Positions 32,014 through 44,832 of a stretch of 64,000 nucleotides of DNA are shown one piece after another. Source of the DNA: Bidens hawaiensis (lineage: Eukaryota; Streptophyta; Magnoliopsida; Asterales; Asteraceae); NCBI GenBank assembly GCA_021521415.1, contig JAIQDT010003556.1:62001-126000 (forward strand). Reading direction: 5' to 3'. Position 1 is the first letter of the stretch, and every line of letters starts with the position of its first letter. Below the pieces are notes generated by a model. The model made no database searches. It was not told the DNA's origin and saw nothing but the letters and a program-made list of their open reading frames with translations. The position numbers were made by a program, and so were the translations under genes.

Positions 32014-34433
32014 TGTGACAATTGTCAATTTCAGGTTATTTTATACTTGTATTCTTAATGTAAACCCGACCCGTTTTGTATTCCGAACCTTTCAATATTA
32101 TCAAAATGATGAATTGTATGTTAAATATTTGTTTTATAGTTGTTGGATAAAAAAAACACCCTTTTCGGTTCTTAAAATTCCCCGAAAACGCTCAAAACGA
32201 ACTCCAAGGACTAAAACTACTAAAATTGAGACTTGAAGGACCCATTTGTAGTTTGTGTTTTCTTGGGTCTATAACCAACCCATTTTCATGAAACACCCTT
32301 TAAGAAAGACCCATTCAACTTATCCTATATATACACACCCATCTTCTTCATTTGTGCTTGCTCATTTCTTCATTTCTCTCTCAAATTCTTGAATTCTAAG
32401 GTTGTTCTTCATAAGCTAATCTTTCATTTTAACTAACTTCTCAATACTTAAAGCTTGATGTTACAACATATATATATATAATATACACTCCTTGTTTACC
32501 TTCGGTCTTTCATTTCTCCGGTCTCGGCCGGTTGAAATGTCGGGCTAGTAAGGCAAGGTTACATGGAGGACTTTGTAGTCCTTGTTTATATATTTAACAA
32601 ATCTAACCATATAACTTGTTATACTTGCTTAACTTCTACATATTTTAGTTTATTGTTCATATTTGTCAAGTTCCATGGTATTGGGTATGTGGTGACTAGC
32701 CTCGGTTTCATCCCGAGTTGAGAACCGAACCAAAAACCAAACTTTTGTTTAAAAGCATTATTGTTAACTTTTTGAATGTAAAACTTGAGTATTATTATTT
32801 ATAAGTTATTTTACAAGTTCCATGGTAATTGGGTATGTGGTAACCATCCTCGGTCTTATTCCGAGTCAAGGACCGAACCAAAAACCGAACTTTTGTTTAA
32901 AAGCTTTATTGTTAACTTTTTGAATGTAAAACTTGAGTATTATTATAAGTTATTTTACAAGTTCCATGGTAATTGGGTATGTGGTAACCATCCTCGGTCT
33001 TATTCCGAGTCAAGGACCGAACCAAAAACCGAACTAAACCGAGTTCACTCGTTTAAGACACACAAGTGTGTTTTTAGCCACCAAAACTCATATTTTTCTT
33101 CAAGATTATATTTTAAATCAATTTTAGTTAGTTTCTAACATACTTGGCATGTCGGTAACCAACTTGATCTTATAACAAGTTCGAACCGATAAGTCGTATA
33201 CTCGCTTAACGAACGTTAAGGTTCTTCACAATAGAACTACATACTTGGTTAAGTCTATTTTGATATTATTGAGTTATCTCATAACATTTATTATTTTGGG
33301 AAGTTAACTGTGAGCTTGGTCAATTATCAAGTCTTGGACCGACAAACCCGAACACTCGTTTAAACCTCGTTTTGGGTATTCTTATAACCAAGGGTTTTGC
33401 AATATCGCATTTTAACCCACATTATTACTTAACATAGGTTGAGTAAAAAAAAAGAAAAAAACTAATGAATAGAATACCGAGACCCGGTTTCGAGTAAACT
33501 TATTTTACAAAACTCGTTTCTTTAATTTCTCAAATATTTACATTTTAAATCCTAAACTTTATTTATTTACTTTATTTGTCATGTATTTTATTTTAAACCC
33601 TTCCAAGACTACCTACTAACACAAGACCCGTTTAATATAGGTCTTGCTCGTTAAACCGATCTCTTCGATTATTCACGACACTATCTTTCAAGTTACTTGT
33701 TAATGTGAGTACTTTTTCATCCCCCGTTTTCCATCTTTAATTTTGGGGGTGGCATTGCATACTTATTCAAATTCAAATGATTTATACTTGAGTCTTAAAC
33801 CACAACACGTATTGTATATGTTTACTTAAATAAATGCTCGATTTGGTGTTATATGCTTTACATGATTATGTGCAAATTCTTGAATGCTAAGGCGGGTAGC
33901 CTCTTGAATGCTATGGCGGGTAGCCTCATCAAAGTATGATCATACGTTAATTCCGAGTATATATGGTATCCCCATATAGAAAGGTGTCGTCAATGTATTC
34001 TTATTGACGATTTCATTATTGTCTTCAATGTATTCTTATTGACGGTTTTATTATCTAAATTGTTGCTATTATTTATTGTTTTCATATGCTAGTTGTGGAT
34101 TTCATACTATATACTTATTGTCCAAAACTATGAAAATTGCTCACCAACCTTCGTGTTGACAAACTCTATTTTATGCAATGTTACAGGTTTGATGTTAGCT
34201 TGATTGGATTACTTGAAGAAACTTATTATATTGGCTTTAGGATATTAGAAAATAAAAGAACAAGTTATTTGTTTATCTATCTATTTGGCATTTTGTATGA
34301 ACAATTGTTGTGTTATTTATGATGATATGGATTTAAATGAGTTGTTTAAATATTGTAACTTTATAGTGTCATTGTGTAATGAGCAATCATGTCGCGCCTC
34401 GACGTTTCCGCCATCATTGGTCGGGGTGTGACA
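32014..34433 (+). mobile_element. Solo LTR (2420 bp) in the env-position ORF, TSD ATTGC
   Basis: It starts TGTGACAATTGTC and ends GGTCGGGGTGTGACA. ATTGC flanks it at 32009-32013 and 34434-34438. No PBS, PPT or coding sequence is present, so it is a solo LTR of a Gypsy-type element. The block CGTGTTGACAAACTCTATTTT near the end recalls the Athila LTR of this window. It contains about 2.3 copies of a 145-bp tandem unit. Confidence 0.88.
32667..33045 (+). repeat. ~145-bp tandem repeat inside the solo LTR
   Basis: Units start with CAAGTTCCATGG at 32667, 32814 and 32958, with spacings of 147 and 144. The second and third are almost identical and the first is diverged. The ORF 32785-33138 is an artefact of this repeat. 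Confidence 0.88.
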
Positions 34434-34438
34434 ATTGC

Positions 34439-37400
34439 CTTATAGTCTCATCTGTTTGCACCAACAGTCTTGACATTTTTGCACCCTTTTTATGCAATGC
34501 ACTCATCATTTCTGCTCTTACTTCTTCCTCTGCTCTCCTCTTGGCCTTTTGCAATCTTCTTTGAGTTTCCAAATATAATTTCTGCCCTCTGTTGTATATA
34601 TCAATTAATTGTCATGAGGCATGTTTTGAAATTGTTCTTCTGTCATCTCTTTCTCCATTACAATTCTTTTCAGAGTCTGTACCCTTTGTGGGTCTTTAAA
34701 CCACCTTTTTACTTCCTCTCGTTTCTTTCTCGTTTCCTCTCTCTTCTTTTCCATTCTCAACTTCATGTCCTGTTTTCTTAAGTAATCTTCAGTGGATTCT
34801 GATCTTTGTAGACTTTTTCACCATTTGAATTTTTCTTTCAAGATCTTCAAAATATAATCTGATTAAGTCATGATATTTGTATCCATGTAGTTGGAGAAAT
34901 TGAATGTCTTTGTGTTTAGACTTTATCACTTCATAATCTGTCTCATTCATGTCTTCTTCTTTTCTCTTATTTAGTCTTTCTGCTTCTGCCTTTTCCTTTT
35001 CTTTCTTTTTGCTCATTTTGTCAACGTAGTTTGTCACGCCATCAACTAAGGCATTTTTATAAATTTTATCAAGTGCTCCAAAAGATTGCAGGTTTAAAAT
35101 GCAGCCTTGTGTCCCGCCTTTATCAGGAACTCCCTTTGGGATTCTCGAATTCTCCATCCCTCAGCTTCTTCCCTGATACTTTCTTTTGTCATTCTCTCAA
35201 TATGTTTCTTGTCATAGTCCAGGCTTAACAAATAGGCTTTGTCAACATTTTCCCTATCCTTATCCTTCAGACCTCCTTCTTCTTCATCATCAAAGTCGAC
35301 TGGTTCATCAAGATTATGAAGAGCGCCAATTATTTGATCTCCAACAGTTATAGGTTGGTCCTCTTCATCATCTGCAAGTTTTGCAAACTTAGCCTCCCTT
35401 CTCTTGTACATCTTTACTTTCACTGATTTTTGTCTTTTACGCTTTGGTGTCACAAGATCAGCTGTAACTTTTCTTTTTAATGAATCTTTTGTGTCAGTTT
35501 CATGCTCTGTTGGTTCAGTAACAATTGGTTTGGTTGCAGCAAGTTCATGAGTTTCATCATCGTGTTCATCATCTACAACCTCTTTGATTATAGGTTCAGT
35601 GGCTGATGCTACTGGTTCTTCATTAAACATTCCTTCAACAACCGGTTCTTTCACATGAGTATCTTCATCCTCTTCGATAGGTTTAGTAGTTTCAACTGGC
35701 TCTTCAACCACTGGTTCTGAATTTCTGCCTAAGTTGATAAAATCTTTCTGTGCCTTTTTAGCAGCTTCTACAATCTCAAGATGATGCCCTTCTGGTTTGT
35801 TCAAGATGTCTATAAGATCTTTCATTATGACTAGCTTTACCATTGAACTTGCAGATATTTCAATTGTTTCATCCTCTTTTTTCTGTTTGATTTACTGTAC
35901 CCAAACCAAGCTCCTATTCTTTTGGTGTTTCAGTTTCAGGTTCTTCAGTTTCAAGTTTAGTTATTACTAGCTCAAATTCTATGGGCTCTTGTTCATCATC
36001 TTTTTGTGCAGTTGGAGTTTGTTCATCAATTTGTGTTGCTTTCAATTACTCCAAAGTTTCCCTAATTGCTTCATCAGCTTCTCTCCTTAACCTCTCTTCT
36101 TCTGCCTCCTTCTTCCTCATCTCCATAAGTGCCTCAAGCACTTCTTGATCAATTTCATCATCCTCTTCTTCAACCAAAAATCTGTCTTTTTCTTGATTTA
36201 TCAATTCTATCACTTTTTGAACTGATTGAACTTCTGCAACATATGAGTCAACTATATCCTCTTTATGTAGTATCTCATCTCCAAAAGTACCCTTGGTGTG
36301 GCTTTAGGATGCAAATCTTGTTCAGTTTGAGCCACCCCTTTGCCTTTGATTTGTCTTTGGGCAAGTTGCTCAGGGGTCTCTTCTTCATTTTCAGTCTCTT
36401 TCTCTCCTGACTCCCCCTCAACTCCTTCATTTCTCTCATGCTCTTCATTTATTTTCTTTGGAGCATCTGAGATTCCAGCATCTTCAGCTTCATCTTCATT
36501 AGAACTGGCATAAAGTTCTTCAAGGATTTTTAATCCTCCTGCATTCTCAATGTTCTCCCCCCTGTTTTAGTGCATCTGAGGTCTTCTCAACCTCAAAGTG
36601 CTCCAGGGTTTGAATCTTCATTAACGCTTATTGCAAAGCTGATTCAAGAGCCGTGTTTCTTATTTCCAAAAATGCATTCTTCTCCTTCAACATGATGTTT
36701 TCAAACTCTAAGGCAGCATTTTCTGAAATCAAGTCATAGACATTAGTGCTGGATGGTGCTGTTTCTTGAGTAGGTTTAGGTTCAGGTTCAGAGAAAGGTT
36801 CTGGTGAAGAGGTTTCAAGTGAAGGTAGTTTATAAGTTTCAGGTTCATGTGAGATGGGTTGGGTAGGTTGAATGGGTTTAGTTGGTATAGTTACATGTAG
36901 AGGTGAGGTTGGTGGTGTGATGTGTGTTTCTGTTATAGGGGATGTTGGTGGGGTTGGAATATGTACATTTTCAGTAGTTTTGGCTGGCGGTGATAGAGGT
37001 GGTGCTGGTATGATCGTTTCCTTGATGGGAGATGTAGGTGGGGTTGGAATATGTATTTCTTGATCTTGTTTAGGTTCTGAGTGAATCGGATCTGTGGTGG
37101 CATGAGATGAAGGTAAGTCATCATTTACAGGTTCAGAATCAATTGAATCAATATCCATATTGTCTACTGCAGGGTTTGGTGAATCTGGAGGAGTGATCTT
37201 GTTTATAGTGTCAGTCACATTTGAAACTATACCGGCAATAAAGTCATCATCATCAATGTGTTCTGTTGCTACATGACTTGGACCCACAACTGGTTCATCA
37301 ACCGGTTTAGTGATATCATCCTCTGGACTTTTATCCCCTTCCTGAGTTTCCATCTAAACATCAGATCCAGCACCAGTAGAGGTTACCATCGTAGTTCCAA

Positions 37401-37507
37401 CTGGATTAATAACCGGTTCATCCACCTCAGTATCATGACCCTCAACCTCAATATTCTCAGCTTCATGAGAAACTGGTTCATTAACAGGCTCATCACCAGC
37501 ACCACAT
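34439..37507 (-). pseudogene. Env-position ORF of element C, central part
   Basis: This is the largest remaining part. From the N-terminal side, 37353-36628 is rich in Pro, Ser, Thr and Glu (TPPTSPI repeats), looks disordered, and ends in a predicted coiled coil (SENAALEFENIMLKEKNAF). Then come acidic, poorly open sequence (36600-35850), 35843-35094 with alternating acidic repeats and a strongly basic, nuclear-signal-like KRKRQKSVKVKMYKRR, and 35157-34789 with the Lys/Glu-rich KKKEKEKAEAERLNKRKEED. Frames change several times. No fusion peptide or retroviral Env feature is seen, so 'env' refers only to position. Confidence 0.65.
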
Positions 37508-37512
37508 CATCA

Positions 37513-40500
37513 TGTAAGACCCCGACTCCCGGGAATTCTACAGTTGGTAATCATGTCAAAAACTTATAAAAATTTAAAACCAAGAAAATTTTCATTTTAT
37601 TTAAAACCAATTCAGAGTAAATAACAGCGGAATAATAAGTGTCAAGATTCCCAAAAACTTAACAAAATTTTAACCCAAAGCAACTCATTTTATTTGAAAA
37701 CCAGTTCAGAGCATAAAATCAGCGGAAAATCATAAGTACTAAACAAGTCCCCAAAAACCCGGAAATGTGCCCAAAATCAAATTTAAACATAACTAGTAAT
37801 AATTGAAAAGAAGTTCTTAAGTAAAATCCCCGACTAAATATGCCCTCAACCGTCCAAGTAGTCTCGAGCACGTCCAAGCGGTAAGCATCCTCCTCGTAAC
37901 CTGAAAACTCACACTAACATACACACAAAGTCAGCTTGAGCTGAGCGAGTTCAAATTTTAGTAATTGACATCTGTATAAATCATTCCAAGAATTTTAAAT
38001 ATAAAATGGGATATAAACGGTTAGGCCATAATAAACGGTAAGTAGTCATACTTGTATATCTATATAATTATATCCCTATTCATAACATCTAAGTAATAAC
38101 ATCAGGGTCGAGCACACGTACAACCCAAACACGTAACATTCCATCCAACGTATGCAAACACAAGGTAGGCATACGCAAACATCCTTATTCGATAACGACT
38201 AATTAACATCAGGGTCGAGCACACGTACAACCCATACACGTAACATTCCACCCAACGTATGCAAACACAAAGTAGGCATACACAAACATCCTTAGTCGAT
38301 AACGACTAATTAACATTGCCAATCATTGGCCATACAATAACACATGTATAAACATACGCATATATATTATTCCAAAATATACCATACTACAAGTAAGCCA
38401 TCCTTAGTCACTAATGACTAACCAACATCCCTAATCATAGGCCATATGGTAACACATGTGTAAACATACATACATAACATCCTAAGATGTACCATAATAC
38501 AAGTAAGCCTATGGACCATAAGGTAACACATGTGTATACATACATAATTAACCTCTCAAACATACCATAATACAAACAAGCCTATGGGAAATCGTTTAAA
38601 CGGTTCATCATGTAAAATCAGTTGGGTGTGTATGCTAGCCCAAAACTTGAAAAGAGTAAAAAGGGGCATCATGAACTCACTTGACACAAGGCACGAAATG
38701 ACCACGAGCTAGAGAACCCCTAAGTATCCCCACGACTCAAACGCCTGTCGGTTTACATACAATAATCACTAACGGTACCGAAATGACTCGTTTATCCTAC
38801 GAGGCGTTCTAATATGGTTCAAGTTACCTAAAGCCTCAACCTCACCAAGTTCTTTTAAAACAGCCCCCGGGGCTTTATATTTACCAAAACCACCCATAGG
38901 TGTTCCCGAGAATAAAGAATTCCCAAATTACCCTCGAAAGTGCTAGGTGAGACGAATATACGCGTTTAAGAGTTGTTTAGGCACTTAACATCCAACTCAG
39001 CCCCGTGTGGACCCAATATGCTAAATTTCACAGCCTACTAGCCCACACGACACTACACGAGTTGGATGGGTCGGTAACTCGCAAGCACAACGCACCAACT
39101 ATTCAATAAACGTGAATTCGCGTTGCACCGACCCGTTTGAGTAACCGACAACCAATTCAGCCCCATTATCATAAAAATTAAGTTTTCCACAGCCCGTAAT
39201 ACCTACCGAGGCTACACAATCTGAATTGGTTGTTAATTCCCTCAAACAACGCGCTAAACGAAACAATCAACAAACTAGACAAACGAAATCCTAGTTTTTC
39301 AATCTATCGACAATTGATCAATCAAACGAGCTTCATAGCCCATGATACTAAAGTATAACACATATGACATACCTAGGAAGAGGACGGAGCAAAACCTCAC
39401 TTCAAACAGCCCCAACAAGAACACAATTGGACATCCACCAGTTAAGCCTAAAACGAACGTATCAATAAATAACGAGTATAATATGCAGATTTTAGCATGT
39501 GAAGATGCATTTTATGACATAAGAAAACCATGGAAATAAATTATGAAATATTTACCAGAGTTTAATAAATGTCTTAGGCTTTTAAAAATATTTTTGTTAT
39601 ATATTTAAAATGCATAGAAAAATCATAAAAATTCCTCCAACACAGAAAGGTACATGCAGCTATTTCAGCGCGCTGCAAAAGTGTTTTATTTGTTTAAAAA
39701 TCATTACCAATCCAAATTAAGCGATTCTAATTAGGTTGTAATATTAACTCAAAATGTGAACCTTCAGAAGTGGAATCAACCAATTTGGACTTGTCAAAAA
39801 GGAGTTATGATGTTGGGAAGACAGACCAGAATCCGTCACCCCGCATCAGGTTTGACACACAATTTTATAAAATCATAAAAACCATTCAAATCTCGTCCAA
39901 AAATTACATATTATACCTTTCTGGAAAACTAGACTCAAAGTAGAACATTATGGAATCAATAATCGATCAAACACAATCAATTTCATCGAGTTACAGACCA
40001 AACAATAAACGAGTACGAATCTGTCAGAAACTGTTATCATCAAAACTCAAACTAACATGATCAACAAAGGGTTTAATGATGAAAAAGAATTGTATTAGGG
40101 TAGGACCGACCTTGAATTGGTCTCAGGAGGCTGGACCCCGGGCAGAGCTGCACAAAAACCAAGGAATGGGCTGCTTGGTGGCTGCGATCGAATAGAGAGA
40201 GGGAGAAGGCAATGTTAGGGTGTTCTTTGATTCTATAATAAACAATTACACTCTAACCCCTCAAACTTATAAAATGTGATAACTTGGGTGAAAGATTAGA
40301 TAATTAGACTTACGAGAATGACAAGGAGGTACCTTAAGTTATAAGATTAACCCCCGAATATAGTACAAACTCTGTAAACGTTTCCTGTCGTTAAACGAAA
40401 AATGCCGGGTGTTACATACTAAACTAGCCTTCAAGTTATAAGAGGTGATGCCTTGAGCGAAAGGATGGATAAACGGATTTCTAGTATAAGGCTCTAAATT

Positions 40501-40576
40501 AGAAAGATGAAACCCCGTCTTTTAAGCAAACTTTTATAAGCGATCGAGCCGATTAACCAAATTTTCGGGTGTTACA
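37513..40576 (-). mobile_element. Solo LTR (3064 bp) in the env-position ORF, TSD CATCA
   Basis: The ends are TGTAAGACCCCG and CGGGTGTTACA. CATCA flanks it at 37508-37512 and 40577-40581, in a CATCAT-rich site, so the duplication is suggestive only. Minus orientation is likely because on that strand the sequence ends with a TTCCGCT...AATAAAATG block typical of an LTR R region. A second copy of the family starts at 62178. No internal domain is present. Confidence 0.8.
38098..38312. repeat. ~105-bp tandem duplication in the solo LTR
   Basis: The unit AACATCAGGGTCGAGCACACG... is repeated almost exactly at about 38099-38205 and 38206-38312. Degraded derivatives with CATACATAAC and ACAAGTAAGCC words continue to about 38590. 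Confidence 0.85.
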
Positions 40577-40581
40577 CATCA

Positions 40582-41350
40582 TCACCATCTTCACCATCAT
40601 CATCTCCATCATCACTATTTCCTGGAGTTCAAGGGACATCAATGGCACCTAAGGCAAGAACAAGTTGCCATGGGAGAATATCTCAGCATTGTCAATAAAT
40701 TTAATTTTGGCATCCTTCGTTCGTTGGCATATGTTTAGATAATGTAGTTTCAGTACCTCACCCGTCTGCTGTAGATCTTGCAAAGACCTATTTATAAGAA
40801 TCTGTAAAAATCTCGAGTACATGAGGAATCTCTGGTTCACAGCCTTCTCAGCATTAGAAACTAAACCATTGAAGATCAGTCTTGACACATTGAAAGGTTG
40901 CTGATACAAGATAGCTACAATCAAGGATGCAAGTCCCTTGCTCAGTAAAGTCCAAGTCTTTCTCCTTGGAAATAGAGACTGGATGACATGATGAATAAGG
41001 AATTTGTAAATTAATGGAAAACTCCCTTTCTGGAACTGTCCTTCTCTCACACCCCCTTAATAACCCAATGTTTCTTGAAATACTCTTAGTGTCCTTGGAA
41101 CAGAGTACAATGGTTGTTCTTCATGATTGTCGTTTATGTGTAGTGCTGCTCGGATTGAAAGCTTCAGTAACTTCAATATCATGATTTAACACAGAGGCCT
41201 CAATCCTCTTTCCATTCACATCGTCCGAATATGTAGCTGAGCCCCAAAAATCTGTAATATGATTCCTGTAAATAATTGGGTTTTCAGTCAAAGCTACCAT
41301 CAAGTTGGAGTTATTGAGGAAGTTTATCATCAGCTCCACTTCTCTGTTAT
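40582..41350 (-). pseudogene. Env-position ORF of element C, N-terminal domain
   Basis: Residues such as REVELMINFLNNSNLMVAL, NPIIYRNHITDFWGSAT and IEASVLNHDIEVTE match in order the N-terminal domain of the ORF at 61653-62177 (FLIRSRIYKAIST, QEFWNTATF, IEAVIQEKRVVID). So both Copia families carry the same protein. A second block (41050-40649) reads FLIHHVIQSLFPRRKTW and LIVAILYQQPFNVSRLIFNG, a hydrophobic stretch that could be buried or membrane-associated. A stop or shift lies between them near 41060. Confidence 0.75.
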
Positions 41351-41355
41351 CGTTA

Positions 41356-41641
41356 TGTGACATCCCAAATTCTAGGATTTATATATGAATAAACTAAACA
41401 TGGAAATTTAAATATATATCTTTATAATAATATGTTTTTCAGAAAGTGATTAAGTTTTTATAAAAGTTTACACGAGTCTTAAAAATATAGATGAAAACTA
41501 ATATTTTGCAAGTTAGAATATGGTAGGTTAAAAGTTTTAAACTAGGTGATGTAAAAGTAACTTACTTGAATTACATAATGGGTAAAGTAGAAAGTTTTAG
41601 ACTCAAAACCAAGAATCAGAATTTGTGACCTTTTCAACCTG

Positions 41642-41675
<34 letters not shown>

Positions 41676-44498
41676 TGATCGGCCATGGGAGGTCGACGAA
41701 ATCGAAGGGAAATTGAGAAATTCCCACGCTCTCAGTTGATGCATGTTGGAATTGAAGTCACAAACAAGACTTAATATTGACTGTTGGTGGATGATCATAC
41801 AGGTTTGAACAATGAACCCTAATTAAAGAAGTTTACAAAATCTCTTTCTACATGTGGTTGGAAACTGTGATAAAATCTGGATTTAATGTTAATCGTTGAT
41901 CATCCTTGTTGTTATGGGCTAGTCCTATAAGTGTGTAATATGAGATGAAATACTTAATCCTTATTGATTGAAGATAGTACGTGCGAAATTAGGTTAGGGG
42001 TTTGAGGCTTTATGAGTGATTTTACTTGCAATTCGATTTCTATAATGTTTGGTAATTGTATCGTAGCAAAATACATTATCTTGATGCATGAACATGATTA
42101 ATTATAATCAATCAAGGATTAGGTTAGTTTATGGGAAAAATGAATATCAAGTTATTGATTTATTATGAAGATCTATTGTGCACTCATGTTGTTTGATAAA
42201 ATGTCTCAACTAAAGTATTGACAGATTTATTAGTGTTTTGACATCTCGTAGCCCATAATCATTGTATTGGATGTTTCTATACTTTTATACACTTATGAGT
42301 TGAGTTGAAACCAAGAATATGGGGTCGTTTATGTCATTGAGCCGAAGTGGGGAGAACCCTAAACATGGTATTCGCAGCTTTTAATTCTACTTTTTATCGG
42401 ACTTTGAAATATCATATAAAATCAACCGGTTGTCCGTTTGAGGAGTTCTTTATATGAACGGAAAGCCCTATGTGTCTACTTTTCACATAATTTTAGAACA
42501 AAAGCAAACATGCTCCGAAAATGGGTCAAAAATACAGTTTTATACAGACTATGTGTGCTGAATAAAAAGTGAGCTGTGTGGATTTTTGTATTCTGTCCAG
42601 GTTTTAGAATTATTGTATAAAATCAACCGTAGCTCTGATCAAGGTGTCTTTTATATTGTTGGAAAGCCCTATGTTTCTACTTTGTACATAAATTTAGAAC
42701 AAAGAAATATATGGTCGGTAAGTGAGTCAAATCAACCGTGTTCGGTAGCTGCGCAGAAACGAGCTACACAAAAGAATATTAATTAATGATGAAAGGTTGT
42801 ATGCATTTGGGTTAAACTTGGAATATTGTTTTATAATGGTATACTTTGAGTTTTGTTGAACTTTGTATGTGGTATTTCTTGAGATAGAATACTAATGTAG
42901 GGTGATTTAAATATTCACATTATGCATTCTAAATAGTTAAAAGGTGACTTGTTAACAAGCTAGGTAGCGGGATAGCTTGGAAGTCAAGGGGTCAAACGAA
43001 CAAGTGTATTCAAACTCCTACGGGCAAAGGTAAGTTTAACTTACATTTACATTCATTTAGTAGTTGGTTAATATCATAAATATAACCGTTTGAAAAACTG
43101 CAAATTATGCGTTTTTGAAGCAACTGATTACGTAACTTCATATGGTGTGGGTCGTTCCGACTCGTCTAAAGAATATCTCACTAAGTATAGCTTCAATTTA
43201 TGGGTAACGGGCTGTTTCAACCTAGATAAAAAGTCTATGGGATATTTTAGCTTAGTAAAGGGAGAACGGGCTATTTTAGACCCGTTACAAGTGAGTTAAC
43301 TTGTCATGTATTCGTAAATAGATCTTACACCCTATACACATGTGAAATACAGTTATTTTGTTTAGTGACTAATCAATGATGTCTTATAGATAATCTAATA
43401 TCTTAAGTGGATAGTTTGTTGTTGTTGAAAGTAGTAAGTTTAAATAGAGTTTTGATCCGCTAGTTTGTAATTATTATACAACTGGATGATTATAACTTGT
43501 ATGACCCTCTTTATGAGTTTTGTGATTTTAGATTACGTGAAGAATTATTCACGAGTGGATATGACATTAAACAAGATTGCAATTACTAGCAAATTGGAGA
43601 AACAAAGGTATTGTGCAAACCATTGAGTTGAAATATCTTATGGAAATAGGTAAAGTAAGCATTAATATTCGGTGTGTTTGAATGCATTTGGATTGTTGGA
43701 TTCTAGTTGTAACCATCCCAACTTATTAAAAAAATTGACATCTCTATTTATATTATGTGATATGAATTGGTTGTAATCATGTGGATAGGAAATATGTAAG
43801 AGGGATTCGGGATCGTACTGACCGTTAAAATGTAGAAAAAGGGATATTTGGGTTGATACGCTCAGCTTGAGCGTTACACCTGTGTATGCTACGCCGGCCC
43901 CGGCGTAGTGTTGGCTAAAATTAATTTGGGTTTGGATTTCTGATTAACTTAATTGTTTGTATATCATAGAGTTGATTATATAATATTGAAACTAAATTTA
44001 CGTTTAAATGTCTTAGGTGAAATGTGCATATTAACTCGAGATTATAATGGAAGTACGAAGATCAAGTGTTGATTAGGAAGATAAGTTCTTGGACGAGGCG
44101 ATGCCTTGTGGATAAGTAAGCGAGATGAAGCAAGGACATCATATCCTATATGTTTTCACATCATAAAAGAGTAATAAAGGTAAAGCTCAGTAGTAGGGAG
44201 GCTCGCGTTTATGTCTCTGGTCGGATCAAACAAATATGCATTTGTGAATGCCAAATGGGTACTCTAAAAACTTCATGTGTGGTTTTCAAATTTCAAGTAT
44301 GATTGTAATTATACATTGATTCAAAATAAAATGAAATATTATGCAACAATTTTTATTTTTAGAGTGTTTAAACTTGTTTAGCATAATAATCCTTAGAAGA
44401 TCTATTTGACTTGAAAAGGGATAATAATAAAGAAAAAAATCGGGACCATTTTGCCGCTAAGCAAATTCTTTTACATATATAAAAACTAGACTGTAACA
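41356..44498 (+). mobile_element. LTR-sized insertion (3143 bp), probable solo LTR
   Basis: It starts TGTGACATCCCAAATTC and ends CTGTAACA. The host ORF is split exactly here: EVDN upstream, REVELM downstream. The flanks are CGTTA (41351-41355) and TGTTA (44499-44503), with one mismatch, and the longer word TGTTATC also occurs on both sides. An LTR-like AAAATAAAATG lies near 44325. The ends are not mutually inverted, so I rate the exact limits as moderate. It contains a (CT)n run (41641-41672) and a diverged duplication (about 42405-42500 and 42600-42705). Confidence 0.6.
43859..43908. repeat. GC-rich double palindrome
   Basis: CGCTCAgctTGAGCG (43859-43873) and CTACGCCGGccCCGGCGTAG (43889-43908) are two perfect hairpins within 50 bases of an otherwise AT-rich LTR-like insertion. 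Confidence 0.85.
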
Positions 44499-44556
44499 TG
44501 TTATCAACCTCCAACTGGGCACACATGTTATGTCTCTTTTCGAATTTTAATGCCAT
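44499..44556 (-). pseudogene. Env-position ORF of element C, start
   Basis: ATG at 44556-44554 begins MALKFEKRHNMCAQLEVDN, which aligns with the SHNICAYLKLNF start region of the ORF at 61653. The start lies 28 bases after a splice acceptor. The frame is cut at 44498 by the insertion and resumes at 41350. An out-of-frame ATG lies in the leader just upstream. Confidence 0.7.
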
Positions 44557-44584
44557 CAGTTCTATACCGTAGTAATATGCATAC

Positions 44585-44675
44585 CTACACAAACAAGTAA
44601 ACGATTAGAAAGATAATCAATTAGAAACCCTAGTTCCGAAATCAGTGTGACGATAATCAAGTATTGATATCTTAC
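44585..44675 (-). other. Predicted 91-bp leader intron, element C env-position ORF
   Basis: The minus strand shows donor TTTG|GTAAGATA (GT at 44675-44674) and acceptor TTGTTTGTGTAG (AG at 44586-44585), with T-rich sequence between. The size is close to the typical plant intron. Confidence 0.55.
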
Positions 44676-44825
44676 CAAAGTCGAAACAGAGCTAATGGCT
44701 ATTTTCGAAGTATAATCGAGCAATAATCGAGTATTCGAGTAAGCAGGGGGATGAACGAGCAAGATGTTTTTGCAACTAGGTCAAGAGAGGGAAATGAAAT
44801 GTGTGAAAAAGTTTCTAAGTCCCCC

Positions 44826-44832
44826 TTTTATA
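44826..44832 (-). promoter_or_regulatory. Internal TATA box for the env-position ORF of element C
   Basis: The minus strand reads GGTATAAAAGGGGG, about 150 bases before the splice donor and 270 before the ATG. A CT-rich leader follows. It lies at the end of the TGCTCGA array, the same arrangement as in the LTR. Promoter activity is inferred. Confidence 0.55.

Noticed and set aside
32785..33138. ORF with two copies of a GNWVCGN segment
   Set aside because: It reads through a 145-bp DNA tandem repeat inside a solo LTR. There is no domain.
36872..37063. Gly/Val-rich + strand ORF
   Set aside because: It is the antisense shadow of the TPPTSP repeats in the env-position ORF.
35094..37353. Host gene for an acidic, proline-rich nuclear protein
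   Set aside because: The frames are parts of the ORF that follows Copia pol, are broken by LTRs, and connect to the domain shared with 61653-62177.
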